DNA of 64,000 nt, from the NCBI GenBank assembly GCA_001247695.2, contig LGRX02003601.1:1-64000 (forward strand), in the 5' to 3' direction. This DNA comes from Cymbomonas tetramitiformis (lineage: Eukaryota; Chlorophyta; Pyramimonadophyceae; Pyramimonadales; Pyramimonadaceae). Position 1 is the stretch's first letter; each line of letters starts with the position of its first letter. This document shows positions 33,247 to 45,141 of this stretch, piece by piece. The position numbers and the translations under genes were made by a program. The notes below the pieces were generated by a model that saw nothing but the letters and a program-made list of their open reading frames with translations, was not told the DNA's origin and did not search any database.

Positions 33247-36001
33247 ATGAACATGTCGCGCCGCGGTAATGATAAGTCGTCAGGGACCCAACAACCTACG
33301 AAGAGATCCCAGCTAGCGCGTGGGAGCGCTTTGGTGGACCAGGGGGCTAAGAATTCAGAAGCCTCCAAGTCAAGAAAGCAGCTAACATTTCCAACGCATA
33401 TCTGCGAAGTGGCTTACTGCTCGCACTCTCGGGTTCCTGGAAGGGTGCCAGTATTGGACAAGAATTGCCGAGTTTGTGGGGCTTACTTTCACCGGGCATG
33501 TGGTGCGGGCGCAACCTACCCCGAGGAATGCGGACATTGCGGAAGTTGGGTTGCCGACTTCTGTCTGTTTTGCGCCAAGGGTAAGGTGGATGGCTCACCA
33601 CCCGGGCATGCATGCCGCAACTGCAAGCGCAGCTTCCATGGGGTATGCGCCTATGGCTTCAAGAAGAACCCCGACGAGTCCTGGTGCCACCGCTCGGGTT
33701 GCGACGGCAAGAGTGGGTTTCAGAGGAGGTGCAGGCCTCGCGAATATCCTGCTGGGCTGATGGACGAGCTGAAGCAGCGCAACCGGGGCGGGTTTGTGCG
33801 TGGATGGGCTGCTGAAGCTGCAGTTGCTGCTGGGCAGCAGGAGACCGAGGGGGTTCAGCAGGCTGTTGGTGAAGTTCTTGCAGAAGCTGTGGCTGCAATA
33901 GTTGCTGCAGCTGGGCAGCAGGAGATCGTGGAGGAGGAGCAGGCTGCTGGCGAAGTTGCTGCAGAAGCTGTGGCTGCTGGAGCTGCTGCAGCTGGGGGGC
34001 AGCAGGAGATCGTGGAGGAGGAGCAGGCTGCTGGCGAAGTTGCTGCAGTAGCTGTGGCTGCTGGAGCTGCGGCAGCTGGGGGGGCAGCAGGAGATCGTGG
34101 AGGCTGCTGGTGAAGACGCTGGGGGGCAGGATGGCAACGAGGTGGCGGAGGAGCAGCAGGGTCCGGGTGCTGCTCTGGATGCCAAGTCTCAGGCGATCCT
34201 GACAGAAGCGCTCGGAACCTTTGGCGATTTGTCGGAGGTGGAGAAGGAGATGGTGGCACAGCTGTCTGGAACAGAAGACATGCCAGGTGAGGATACAGTC
34301 GACCAGGCACATGCGCCAGTCCTACTGTCTCTGCTCGCATTCTTTTAGGAAGAGCTTGAAACTGTTGAAAATACTGAAAAACACATAAGTTATTTTGGCT
34401 GCAGGAGCAACTGTTCATGTTCCTGTTGCTGAGGAGCAGCCGGAGATGGAGATCGCGGTGGATCAGTATGGTGTGGCAGCTGGAGGTGATACGGCTTGCC
34501 CTTCAGAAGACCTGCAAGGTGAGGCTACTTGCGACCACCGGACATACTCTGCTCGCATTCTTTTAGGAGGGAAAGAGTAACAGCACGAAACGAAAAAAAA
34601 AAAGTGAAAAAGTGTAGTTTGTCTTGGCTGCAGGAGCAGCTGTTCTTGTAGCTGTTACTGAGGAGCAGCCTGAGATGGAGAACGCGGAGGAGGCGCAGGG
34701 TGTGGCATCTGGAGGTGCTGTTGCCGTGGGGGGGGGGAGGAGGGCGCGGGTGCAGCGGCGCAGCCCGAGGGGGAGGCGGATGCGGAGTGGGGTTTCGCAT
34801 GTCCCCGGGACTGGCGTGAGCAGCTGGCGGAAAACGGTTTTTTTGCGGACACCTGGAGGACCCGATTCCCGTGGCCGATCTCGTGAAGGAGTTCCACGCC
34901 GGGTACGTGAGCAAAGACGTGAAGTACAACTTCTCCAGCTTCAAGCAAGATGGTATTAAGGTCAACACGGTGAAGGACGAAAAGCGGCTGATCGGGAACA
35001 TCGTGGAGGGCAGCCAGCTGGGGAAGCGGGTGGATTATATTGGTGGGGAGTTGATGAAGCGTCTGGAAGGCGAGGGGGGGTCGGGCAATCCCCTATATGC
35101 AAAGGGGGAGCTGGAACTACGGCAGGGGAACATGGCCAAGACCGTATTGATCACGCAATACGGTGCAGGCAGGCAGGCGAACCACCGCGACCACGGTGCG
35201 CATGGGGTGCTGTTTGTCATGTCCGACTGCTACCAGTTTCGGGCGTACCCTGGTTCGCACTTGGCGGCGAACAAGACGAGGGTGGCGTCCATTGAGTCGA
35301 TCACCCTCCACCTACCGGCGAAGAGCGTGATCGTCTTCAACGGGAAGCTGATACACGGTGCGGTGGAGTACGTGTCCTCCGGCTGGGCTCGGCTATCAGC
35401 CCACTTGTACGTGGACAAGAAGGGGGTGCCGATGCCGGAGGATACCACCTGGCCCGTGAAGGGTACTTTCGGCTTGGATGTGTCGATCACCCCCGTGGAC
35501 TCCCGGCTATTACTCCAAACTCCCCCTCCCCAGCCGTATTGGCTGACGGCGCTGTTTGCGGAGAAGGAGTTCAGCGCCGCGTGTCCCCAGGGCTGTCACG
35601 CCGTGGGGCCTGAACTGGAGGCGCGCCTCACGCTCCGCAACATCACGCGTGGGGACACTGCGTTCGGCCGGGTGGTTGTGCATGAGAAGCACACCACCCT
35701 GTTTTGGATTGCGGGCTGTCCGGTGAAGCCACGGGGGGCACGTGCGGGCAATGGCCTGTGGGTATACGGCCCATGGGAGGTGGCTCCAGTGGAAGACGCA
35801 TGGGGGCACGGCCCCCCAGACCGCAGGTTGGTTTTATTCAGGGCTGGGTGCATGAACAACAATCCATCGCGGCGAAAATGTATCCGCGACGGGGCTCGAA
35901 CCCATGACCTCCCGATTGAATCACGGTCGCTCTATCCGCTGAGCTACGTGAAGTCATTGATGACATCGGTGAGCATTCAGGGATACTCGTACAGTGTCTG
36001 A
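33247..36001 (+). pseudogene. Cys-rich (PHD-like) zinc-finger plus 2-oxoglutarate/Fe(II) dioxygenase-like gene, frameshifted at homopolymers
   Basis: The N-terminal frame (from ATG 33247) has a Cys/His-rich region: CRVCGAYFHRACG, CGHCG, CLFC, then CRNCKRSFHGVCAYG and a final CHRSGC, resembling tandem PHD/RING-type zinc modules. Three Ala/Glu/Gln-rich direct repeats follow (GQQEIVEEEQAAGEVAAEA-like). Exons then join at 34286/34405, 34518/34634; introns 1 and 2 and the two exons after them are themselves duplicates. The C-terminal frame (from about 34871) has H105-R-D107, H162 (LIHGAV) and R174 (WARLSAHLYVD), the iron- and 2-oxoglutarate-binding pattern of double-stranded beta-helix dioxygenases. 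The frame changes at G7 (34078-34084), G10 (34728-34737) and T7 (34838-34844). Either these are consensus errors in a real gene or this is a decayed copy. The last codons run into a tRNA-like repeat. Substrate unknown. Confidence 0.5.
35873..35960 (-). repeat. tRNA-derived (SINE-like) fragment
   Basis: On the minus strand, TAGCTCAGCGGATAGAGC is a good D-arm/box A and GGGTTCGAGCCCC a good T-arm/box B, but the acceptor and anticodon stems do not pair, so it is not a working tRNA gene. Its preceding GTCATCAATGA matches the sequence before the tRNA-like block at 47993, suggesting the same repeat family. Confidence 0.6.
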
Positions 36002-36188
36002 TATGATACATATCGCGATTTCGCGCAGCTTCGATGACGTACCAACATTTGATGACTGCATCGACGATCTCTATAAACAACGTCCGATCTAAATGAAATT
36101 GCACGACTGTAAGAAGGTACATCTATTCCTCTCGTCCGAAACTGGAGGGAAAAAATGCACACTTATTTCCACACCCTATAAAACATAT

Positions 36189-36830
36189 ACGAGCTCCCTA
36201 TCAAAAGAAAATCGTGACACCACGCTGCTTTGCAATTTACGTGCCGTAATAAATCGCCGAATCAGGACCCGCGAGTATGACAGTTCGATTCCGCGCCTAT
36301 TAAAATGTATATGGTGATATAGGCTGCAGCTCCGTCGACCGATTTCTCATCGAGATATCGATATTCCCGCTCGCTACCCGAGATGAAAATCAGTGAAATC
36401 CGGTTAGAGTTCAGTGCTCGTATTCCATGCTCGTATTCCACAATTTTCGATATATACATGATGAATCATGGCTCCCCACAGGTCATAAAGACATACGGTG
36501 TGGCCATACAACACATATATCATGTGCATTCGCATGTCGGCGTAGAAAACATGACACAATAGGTGCAATTATTAAAAAAAGTATTTTTTTGTAAATACAG
36601 TGTTGTTACTGAACTCTAACCGGAATTCACTGTTTTTAATCTCGGGTAGCGAGTGGGAATATTGATATTTCGATGAGAAATCGGTCGACTGAGCTGCAAC
36701 ATATATCACCATATACATTTTAATTGGCGTGGAATCGAACTGTCATGCTCGTGGGTTCCGATTCGGCGATGTACTGCACGTAAATTGAGAAACAAAATGG
36801 TGTCACGATTTTTGTTTTGATAGGGACCTC
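36189..36830. repeat. Foldback element: about 225-bp inverted arms with about 190-bp spacer
   Basis: The left arm (about 36189-36414, ACGAGCTCCCTATCAAAAG...CGGTTAGAGTTCAGT) is the inverse of the right arm (about 36607-36830, ACTGAACTCTAACCGG...TGATAGGGACCTCGT) at roughly 85% by eye. The divergence of the arms and the absence of coding sequence fit an old foldback or MITE-type repeat. A direct GCCCGATCTAAAT...GCACGACTGTAAG pair flanks it at about 36082 and 37010. Bases 37040-37976 show only short duplications (37633-37705) and no gene. Confidence 0.75.
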
Positions 36831-37976
36831 GTAACACATTATATGTCTGTTTCATATTTAAGACAATATGTTTTTCAAACACGTCGCCCGATCAAACCAA
36901 TTCTATCATATTACTGCATTTTCCGAGCGTACAGTTTTCATGCAACGGATATCTGACGAATACCGCCACGCTATCATTTCAGAAGACACGTTTTCACGCA
37001 AACATTTGCGCCCGATCTAAATACAAGTGCACGACTGTAAGTAACTTATAATACATTTGGCGCCATACGTATGACCGATCTGATATATGATCGATGGCGT
37101 ATGTGATTTATGCCATGATCTATGGAGCACATAGTGGATGGGTTAAATATGAAATGCCAATATGATGCATTAAATATGGAACAACAGTTTATGTGTGAAA
37201 TATGGAATATAAATATATTGTGTTAATTTTGGAACATCAATGTTGTGTGGTAAACGTTGAAACCGATAACGTTGCTTCAGCACACTCGATCTTCTCCAAA
37301 CCAATTGCATGGGAAACATCATGCGAAGCTAGATACCACTGTTCCCTGTTCCAACTGAAAATGGGATGAAAAATTCCTGCGTTCACTACATTTCTAAATT
37401 CCTACGAAATACATTATTATGAAATTACAATCCTAGATTTCATTTCTGAAATCGTCATTTTCTATTCTAGAACTGTTGTACGCGCCTGCTATTCCTGCTT
37501 GATGTGTCATATTTACAATGGCTGCACCATATACACAGTAGACGGAGCTGCAGTGAGCTCAGCAAGTTTGCGCGTCTGTTGCTCTGCAATCAATGCACGG
37601 AGTGCTAAACACTTTCTATACACATTCTGTACTTTACAAATCCCTTTCTTCTTCCTTGCAGTTGCTTCTTACAAATCCCTTTCTTCTTCCTTGCAGTTGC
37701 TTCTTGCCAACTTCATATCATTCAAATATCACTTTTTGTTTCCGTTGGCACTGTATGTAGAAGGATTGCTGAACTCTGTCGACGATGCACACACCATTCG
37801 GCGTAAATGATATCTGGTAGGTTGCTGTGTGTGTGTGTGCTCTCAACAGCAAGCAGCCAGCGTTGACTGTCCTGCAGCAACTGCAGCAGCAGTCCAAACA
37901 TGTGGGTATATCGCTAAACGACAGATTGTGAGAACATGCACAATCTGGCGAATAGTAGCCACCTTGTCATTCCCGC

Positions 37977-40900
37977 CTACCTAAAAAATACTTCAGCGGA
38001 GAATTTGCATCCGAGTGCACGCGCTGCCATCTCAGTAGAGCTCACCAGCCCATCCGGCCCACACGCCAGGACGGTGGTCAGGTGCGATGAATCGTCAATA
38101 CAATCCCCAATCAGCTTCCCCATCTCGGGTCGTCCTGTACACACGGTGTATTCTTCCAGTCCAGGAATGGGTTGTGGGTGTGTGCTTTTTTCCGATAGGG
38201 GCGACGGAGGCAGTGCCTCATGGCAGCTCTTTCCCTTGGGGCTTTCCGCAGCCTCGATGTCGAAGCTAACCACCTCATCCTGGCGCATGCACATTGCCGC
38301 CATGTCCGGAAGCGAAGGTGAGCGTGGCCTCATTGGCTTCCCCGCAGCTGCTGCAGACCACGAGCCTGCCATGTCACCGCGCATCGAACATCAGAATCAT
38401 CAGGACGGCTAGCAGAACCACCCAGCATAAACACGTCCACAGGAAGGGCCGCCATTTTGGCGGCCCGGTTCAGAGTAGGGCCGGGGAAATTAATACACTC
38501 ATACGCCCAAAGGGCGTGGTGTTTTCTTTTTCTTTTTCTTTTCGGCCAGGAGAGAGGCGTGCCATGGCTACAGCATGATAGAGGTGAACCATACCAAGAA
38601 AGATACTAAGAGCAAGGACGATGCGCACCGACTACACGCGGAAGCGCCAGCGGAAACGAAAGGGGAGCGGAGGAATGCGAGGCAGGGCGTAGGCGATGAC
38701 CCAATACCTGTTAAGAAAAGGCGGATGTCGACGCGGATGGCGGGCGAGGCGGGGCTCATTGTGTCGCCGTGCGGCTTCTTGGACGCTTCGGCCACACGCT
38801 GCAGCTGCTGCAGGCGGTTCGGAAACCATGCCGCGAAGGCCTCGGGATCGCTGCACGCCCACACGAGCCGCACCCGCCGCAGCCCCGGCGGAGGCGCGCT
38901 CACCAGCGCTTCAGTGAGCGGCAGCATCGGCGTGATACCGATGCCGCCGGCCACCAAGATGACGTCCCGCGCGCAGAACATGTCCACCGACATGGACTGG
39001 TGGTCCACGACCGCGGACACGGGGCCGTGAAAGGGTCCATCGAGATAAACCTCCGCCCCGCACAGCGGCGACTGGGCTCCCATCTTGCTGGACGTTGCCA
39101 ACCCCGGAGCCGGCTTGCTCGCTGCGACCGCCGCAAGGGCGCCGCAGAATCCGGCGGAGGGCGCCGAGCCTGCCCCGCCCGGGGCCTTGATCAAGAACAC
39201 GATGTACCGCCGTGTGGCGCTGCCCTCCCCGGTGTGGTACAGATCTGCGATGCTAAAAGGGTGCCACGCGCGCCACGTGATCCCGGGCAGGAGCACGTAG
39301 GCGTAGCGGCCGGCGCACCCAAGCCACGCGTCGCTCTTGCCGTGCAGCTCCACCGTGAGCTCCACCACGTCACCCGGGAGGCGCACAAGGCGCGCCACGG
39401 TGTGCTTCTGGGTGCGCCCTGTGAGCCGCAGCAGCTTGTCCAGGGCGAGGAGCGCGAGGGGCGGCGCCAGGATCAGGCGCAGCGACGCGGCGTGCACCGC
39501 GGAGAGCACCGCCACGAGAAGGAACAGCGATCTGTGGGCCGCCAGGAACAGTCCGTACCACCTTCGGCGGACGAGCCAGAGGGATGTGGCCGCCAGAGCT
39601 AGCAGAGCGAGTCCCGCGAGGGTCCCGTAGAGGATGCCCTCCCCGGAGGTGTTCTCGTTGGCATCGACGAGAAGGTCGAGCACCCCATCCAGAGGCTGGC
39701 TCTTGAGCACGTAGACGACGTGGGTGAGGATCAGGATGCAGGTGAGGTGCCCGCACGTGCGATGCACGGTGAGCATGAGGTCGAAGGGGCGGCCGCTGAG
39801 CAGGGACCAGATTGACGCATGGGGGGTGGGTAAGAGGGCCGTGGCCATTACCACGCCTGACAGCGTGCCCCATAGCTTCCCTGCGCTGTAGGAGTCGAGT
39901 TGGCGAAACTCCGAGTACGACACCGCGCTCGCCCCAACCTGCCACACCGCGATCACCAAGATCGCCGCGGCGCACAACTCCTCCAGCGGAAGTGAGCGCC
40001 GGAGTCGGTACGAGGTGATGTGCGTCATCCAGCCGTACCGGGCATACCTGGCGTACCATGGGTACACCATTGCAAGCCCCGTCCATGACATCATCGCATA
40101 CAGGAAGATCTTGAACGCATCGGTCACTGGGAAGGCTTCTGTGGTGCCCGTCCCCTTCACCACCGGAGAGGCGCAGAGCGTGTCGAGGGCGGGCGCGGCC
40201 TCCAGCAGCAGCTCTGCACCGGCGTCCAACAAGATAGGCTCGGATTGCTGCCAGCTCAGCAGCCACGTCTGCTCCAGTAGCTCACCAGCCACGGCATCTG
40301 CTTCCTCCAGCACCACCTCGACGTCCAGCAGGTCGGGGGAGGCGGATGACACGCGGGATTGGACGCTTCTCGGGAGGCAGTCACAGTCCTCCGCCACACG
40401 CCGCGCCAGGGAGCTCTCAAGCGAGGCCGCGTCCGTTCCAGCAGAGACCCGCATCGACGCAGTCACACTCCACCCGGGCTTGCACAGAAAGTCGATGAGC
40501 ACTGCGCCGCGCTCCCGCACGGAGTGGGTGGCTAGATCGCCGTCTGCAGTCGCTGGACTGGTGGAATGAATGGCCCAGATGACGTTCGTGGGACCGTCAT
40601 CAGAGAGGGCCATGTCCTCCGAGTCTCCTGTGTCCAGCGCACGCCGGACCGTGACGCGCGTCAGCCCTGAGGCGAAGCTGCCGCTCACGGCCACTGCATC
40701 CTGCTGCGCGTCGATGGTCGAAGGGTTATAGCCAACCTTGTTCTTACGGTCAGTCACAACCGGCTGGTCGGTGGTGGTATCGATCCAGGCGTACACGCAG
40801 TCCGCAGGCGTCATCAGCCCGTAAGTGTCGCCGAATCCAACCGATACATAGCCCGTGGTGTGCGACTCCATGGTAAGATAAATCTCGTCCTCCAGCACCT

Positions 40901-43900
40901 CCCAAGCGAGACAGAACCAGATGCCCGGCCGAGCCTCGCCCATTTGGCCGTCATCACTGCACCAAGCTTGCGTCCCAGACTGCACAGGTGGCGCCGGTGC
41001 CGGCGGAGCTGGTGTTGGTGGGCTTGGCACCCGTGGTGGGCGGGGGGGGAGCCATGGGAGGCTGAGGCGTTCCCTCCGGCAAAGGAGGCGGTGATGGCGA
41101 TGGCGGCGGCGGCGGCGGCGCGAAGAAATCCAGCAGCACTGCCCCACGCTCAACCGTCGTGTGCGTGGCGATGTCGTCGTGTTGCTGCAGAGGCTTTGAA
41201 GGATGCGTGGCCCAGATCACATTCGTCGGGGTGTCCCGCACCAGCGCCACGTCCTCCGCGTCGTTGGTGATCAGCGCACGGCGAAATTGCACCACCGTCC
41301 TGCCATTGGACAGGCTGCCGCTCTCCGCCACCGTGTCCTGCTGCGTGTCCACCGTGGGCGCGTCCCAGCCCCGGGGATTCTTACGGTCTGACACCACGGC
41401 CTGCCCCGTGCTGTCATCAACCCAGCCCACAATGCAGTCCGCAGGCGCCATCAGCCCGTAAATGTCGCCAAACCCTACCGACACATATCCGGAGGTGGGC
41501 GCCTCCATCTCCATCAAAATCTCATCCCCAACGATTTCCCAGCGTAAACAGAAGAGACCTGCGCTCTCGCACCAGCTCTGAGCTGAAGCCTCCACAGGTG
41601 GCATAGGCGAGGGAGGTGGTGACGGAGGTGGAGATGGAAGGGGTGGTGATGGTGGTGGAGACATCGGTGATGGTGGGGGAGACGGTGTTCCCTCAGGTGC
41701 TGGAGGCGGTGATGGCGATGGCGGGGGCGGCGGCAGCGCGAAGAAATCCAGCAGCACTGCCCCACGCTCAACCGTCGTGTGCGTGGCGATGTCGTCGTGT
41801 TGCTGCAGAGGCTTTGAAGGATGCGTGGCCCAGATCACATTCGTCGGGGTGTCCCGCACCAGCGCCACGTCCTCCGCGTCGTTGGTGATCAGCGCACGGC
41901 GAAATTGCACCACCGTCCTGCCATTGGACAGGCTGCCGCTCTCCGCCACCGTGTCCTGCTGCGTGTCCACCGTGGGCGCGTCCCAGCCCCGGGGATTCTT
42001 ACGGTCTGACACCACGGCCTGCCCCGTGCTGTCATCAACCCAGCCCACAATGCAGTCCGCAGGCGCCATCAGCCCGTAAATGTCGCCAAACCCTACCGAC
42101 ACATATCCGGAGGTGGGCGCCTCCATCTCCATCAAAATCTCATCCCCAACGATTTCCCAGCGTAAACAGAAGAGACCCGCGCTCTCGCACCAGCTCTGAG
42201 CTGAAGCCTCCACAGGTGGCATAGGCGAGGGAGGTGGTGACGGAGGTGGAGATGGAAGGGGTGGTGATGGTGGTGGAGACATCGGTGATGGTGGGGGAGA
42301 CGGTGTTCCCTCAGGTGCTGGAGGCGGTGATGGCGATGGCGGGGGCGGCGGCAGCGCGAAGAAATCCAGCAGCACTGCCCCACGCTCAACCGTCGTGTGC
42401 GTGGCGATGTCGTCGTGTTGCTGCAGAGGCTTTGAAGGATGCGTGGCCCAGATCACATTCGTCGGGGTGTCCCGCACCAGCGCCACGTCCTCCGCGTCGT
42501 TGGTGATCAGCGCACGGCGAAATTGCACCACCGTCCTGCCATTGGACAGGCTGCCGCTCTCCGCCACCGTGTCCTGCTGCGTGTCCACCGTGGGCGCGTC
42601 CCAGCCCCGGGGATTCTTACGGTCTGACACCACGGCCTGCCCCGTGCTGTCATCAACCCAGCCCACAATGCAATCCGCAGGCGCCATCAGCCCGTAAATG
42701 TCGCCAAACCCTACCGACACATATCCGGAGGTGGGCGCCTCCATCTCCATCAAAATCTCATCCCCAACGATTTCCCAGCGTAAACAGAAGAGACCTGCGC
42801 TCTCGCACCAGCTCTGAGCTGAAGCCTCCACAGGTGGCATAGGCGAGGGAGGTGGCGACGGCGGAGAAGTGGGTAAGCTGGGGGTCATCGGAGTGCTCGT
42901 GTTGGTCATCACCGTGAAATCTACCCTGCCCGACCCACGCGATGTGTGCAGGGCTCCGTGGTTGTCGTCTGTAGAATGGATCGCCCAGATCACCTCGGTG
43001 AGCTCCCCTGCGACGACGCTGATGGCCCGGTCTGCAGCTTCGGAAGCGCCGGTTGGCCGCCGGAAAGTGCAGCTGGACACGCCATCCACTTCACTCGACG
43101 CCAGCAACTCCACGTTCTGCGTCTCTGCGCTGCTCGGTGCATCGTAGCTGTTCATGAACTGATCCTCGAGCACAGCCTGCTTGCCAGCACACAGCGAGCT
43201 CCCTTTGTGAACCCGCGCATCGGCAGATCTCTGCCGCCAGCCGCAAGCTCGGAGCATGCAAACGGAGCGCGCAGAAAGCTTTCACCAAACTGCGCTACAG
43301 CCATGCTCTGGACCTTAGCCTACCGCGGCAGCCTATGCTTCTGCACCCTCTCCGGCCATGAGCGCTCGGGAGGCTCGCCGGCAAGGCCGCCTGTTATCTG
43401 CTTCGGAAGCTGGTGAAGGGTACGGGCTGGTAGACGGGAGCACGGTACCTGGCCGCTTCGGATGGAGCACATGATGCTATCGGCGGGAAACATGCGGCCA
43501 GGCGCATCCGGAAACCCCACAGAAATGTATCCCGCTGCCTTGGCGGTCATGGTCAGGTCGATCGTGGAGGAGTCCGCCGCGAGCTGCCATTCAAGGCAGA
43601 AGGTCTCATCAATCGAGTTGCACCACCGGGCTCCCGTTTGTGGAAGAGCCTCGCAGGAGGAGGAGGCACTGAAGTCGATGATCAGGGAGCCGGCGTTCCC
43701 GTTGTGGTCCGCCGGCCAGTTCCGGCGGTTCGTGCTTCCCCAAAGCACCTTTTGCACCTGCACGCCGGTGGTTGCCCCATACCCAGCTCAGCTTGCCATT
43801 TATAGCTTGCAACTGGCACGTGCACGAAGTCGACAGTACTGAGAACCTTCAAGTACATCGTCTGCTGCAGTAGAGCGCGCATCGAGCTCGGTATCGAGCG

Positions 43901-45141
43901 ACGACGCGCCCGAGTTTCCCTGAACACCTTGGCTTTTGAGTGTGGCAGCATCGTGGGTGCACGGGGTAGGAGAGTGGACGACATATAGTACTATAGTTTC
44001 GTGAACAGGGAGACGAGACGAGGGCTATGCTATGGGGCCTCATCGGACCTGCTGGATGACTCTGTCACGAGTCCACCCGGAGCTGTCACCGGTGTCGAGG
44101 AGGCGACTGAACTCCGCCACTGTCCAACCGTCTGCGCGAGTGACCGACGCCGACTCCACATTTTGCTGCGCGTCACGCCTGGGCGTCTCGTTCTCGTCCT
44201 CCCAGAGATAGTAGTCACGGACCCTGCCGCAGTCCACGAGCATCCTGACGTCAACCGATGCGGTCTGGAAGCTGCCTGGAAGCAGGTTTCAATTGGGATA
44301 AAGCGGCGCAAGCGAAACGCCAACGACGCCTCTGCGCGACGACGACGCGATGTCACCCCGAACCAGTCGACAACACATCGCAGACACGTTGCCACGTAGC
44401 ACTCACCAGTCACTTGACGCGACGACGTAATCGCTTTGCCCCATATCATTCTCACCGACGATGGTGACGTGGTCGTTACTCTGAAAGCCCACCGAGATCC
44501 ATCCTGCTGCTCCGTATTTAGCCATCGCCATATCGATGTAGCCGTCCTCCGGGCGCCAAGTCCAGCTTATCTGCAGCGGATATACAACACAACGTGGGCG
44601 AGTGAGCGGGCGCAAGCGTGATTCACCGCGCTCCTTCGCTTATGAGAAGGTGGATAGCAAATTGAGTCACCGATGAGATTGAAGAGCTGCAGGCAGCTGC
44701 AATTAACTTCGCAAAGGAGATTTGTGAAAGTGTTTTTCACCCAAAGCTTACCTGCCATCCCAAAATATCAGAAACAACAATGCAGTTGTCGTATGTGCGA
44801 ACGAGTGGGACTTCCTCAGCGGACGCTATTGGAATGTCCATAGGAGCAGGCCAGTCGTCGTCGTCATCAAGAAGCTTGCGTGCGTGAGTCTCCCGCGGCA
44901 GTGTCGCATACCTGGCCCGGCACAGATCGAGAGCGTGAGAGCGTCCAGATTGATGCGACAAGTCGCACGAGTGTAATTATGACCCTCGCATAGGTGTGCG
45001 TTATTTCAATCAACACAAACAGCTTCGTGACACAAAACGAAACCAAGTGCTTTTTATTTAATACCTCGACGTGCTTGCGAGGCCATCCATGGACGTGTCC
45101 CACGATGTACTCGTGAAAGTCAAGACAACAGCCATTCCCAT
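37977..45141 (-). CDS. Ferric reductase/NADPH-oxidase-like flavocytochrome with six DOMON domains
   Basis: Predicted membrane enzyme moving electrons from NAD(P)H through FAD and transmembrane haem to an outside acceptor; DOMON domains bind haem or sugar. Exons on the minus strand: 45141-45065, 44911-44752, 44570-44407, 44244-44049, 43757-43449, 43176-38708 and 38365-37977, all with GT-AG limits and consistent phase, giving about 1,920 residues. DOMONs carry G-[YW]-ISVGF or GYVSVGFGD; domains 3-5 are near-identical repeats joined by Pro/Ser linkers. After DOMON 6 come the membrane helices with haem-ligand candidates (VHRTCGHL, THVVYVL, AAHRSLF), HPFSIAD (FAD), GGIGITP (NAD(P)H) and a C-terminal CGPDGL in the last exon. 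One problem: within exon 6 the frame changes at a C8 run (plus 41042-41049), so a base is probably extra there. The N-terminal ATG at 45141 is tentative; more upstream exon sequence is possible. Confidence 0.8.
41100..42955 (-). repeat. Three 618-bp near-identical tandem coding repeats (DOMON domains 3-5)
   Basis: CAGCAGCACTGCCCCACGCTC recurs at 41131, 41749 and 42367, an exact 618-bp period (206 codons, one DOMON plus its Pro/Ser linker). The copies differ at only a few bases, mainly in the linker and at isolated sites such as 41571 and 42177. In-frame repeats this similar mean recent tandem duplication or ongoing gene conversion. The outer DOMONs of the same gene are much more diverged. Confidence 0.95.

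Noticed and set aside
33595..34418. Ser/Leu/Gln-rich minus frames
   Set aside because: They are reverse readings of the Ala/Glu/Gln repeat region of the zinc-finger gene.
35873..35960. Functional tRNA gene
   Set aside because: D-arm and T-arm match but the acceptor and anticodon stems do not pair.
38575..43416. Long plus-strand frames over the flavocytochrome gene (for example 38769-39602 and 40015-40569)
   Set aside because: They are GC-rich antisense shadows of a minus-strand gene with clear FAD, NAD(P)H and DOMON motifs and consistent splice sites.
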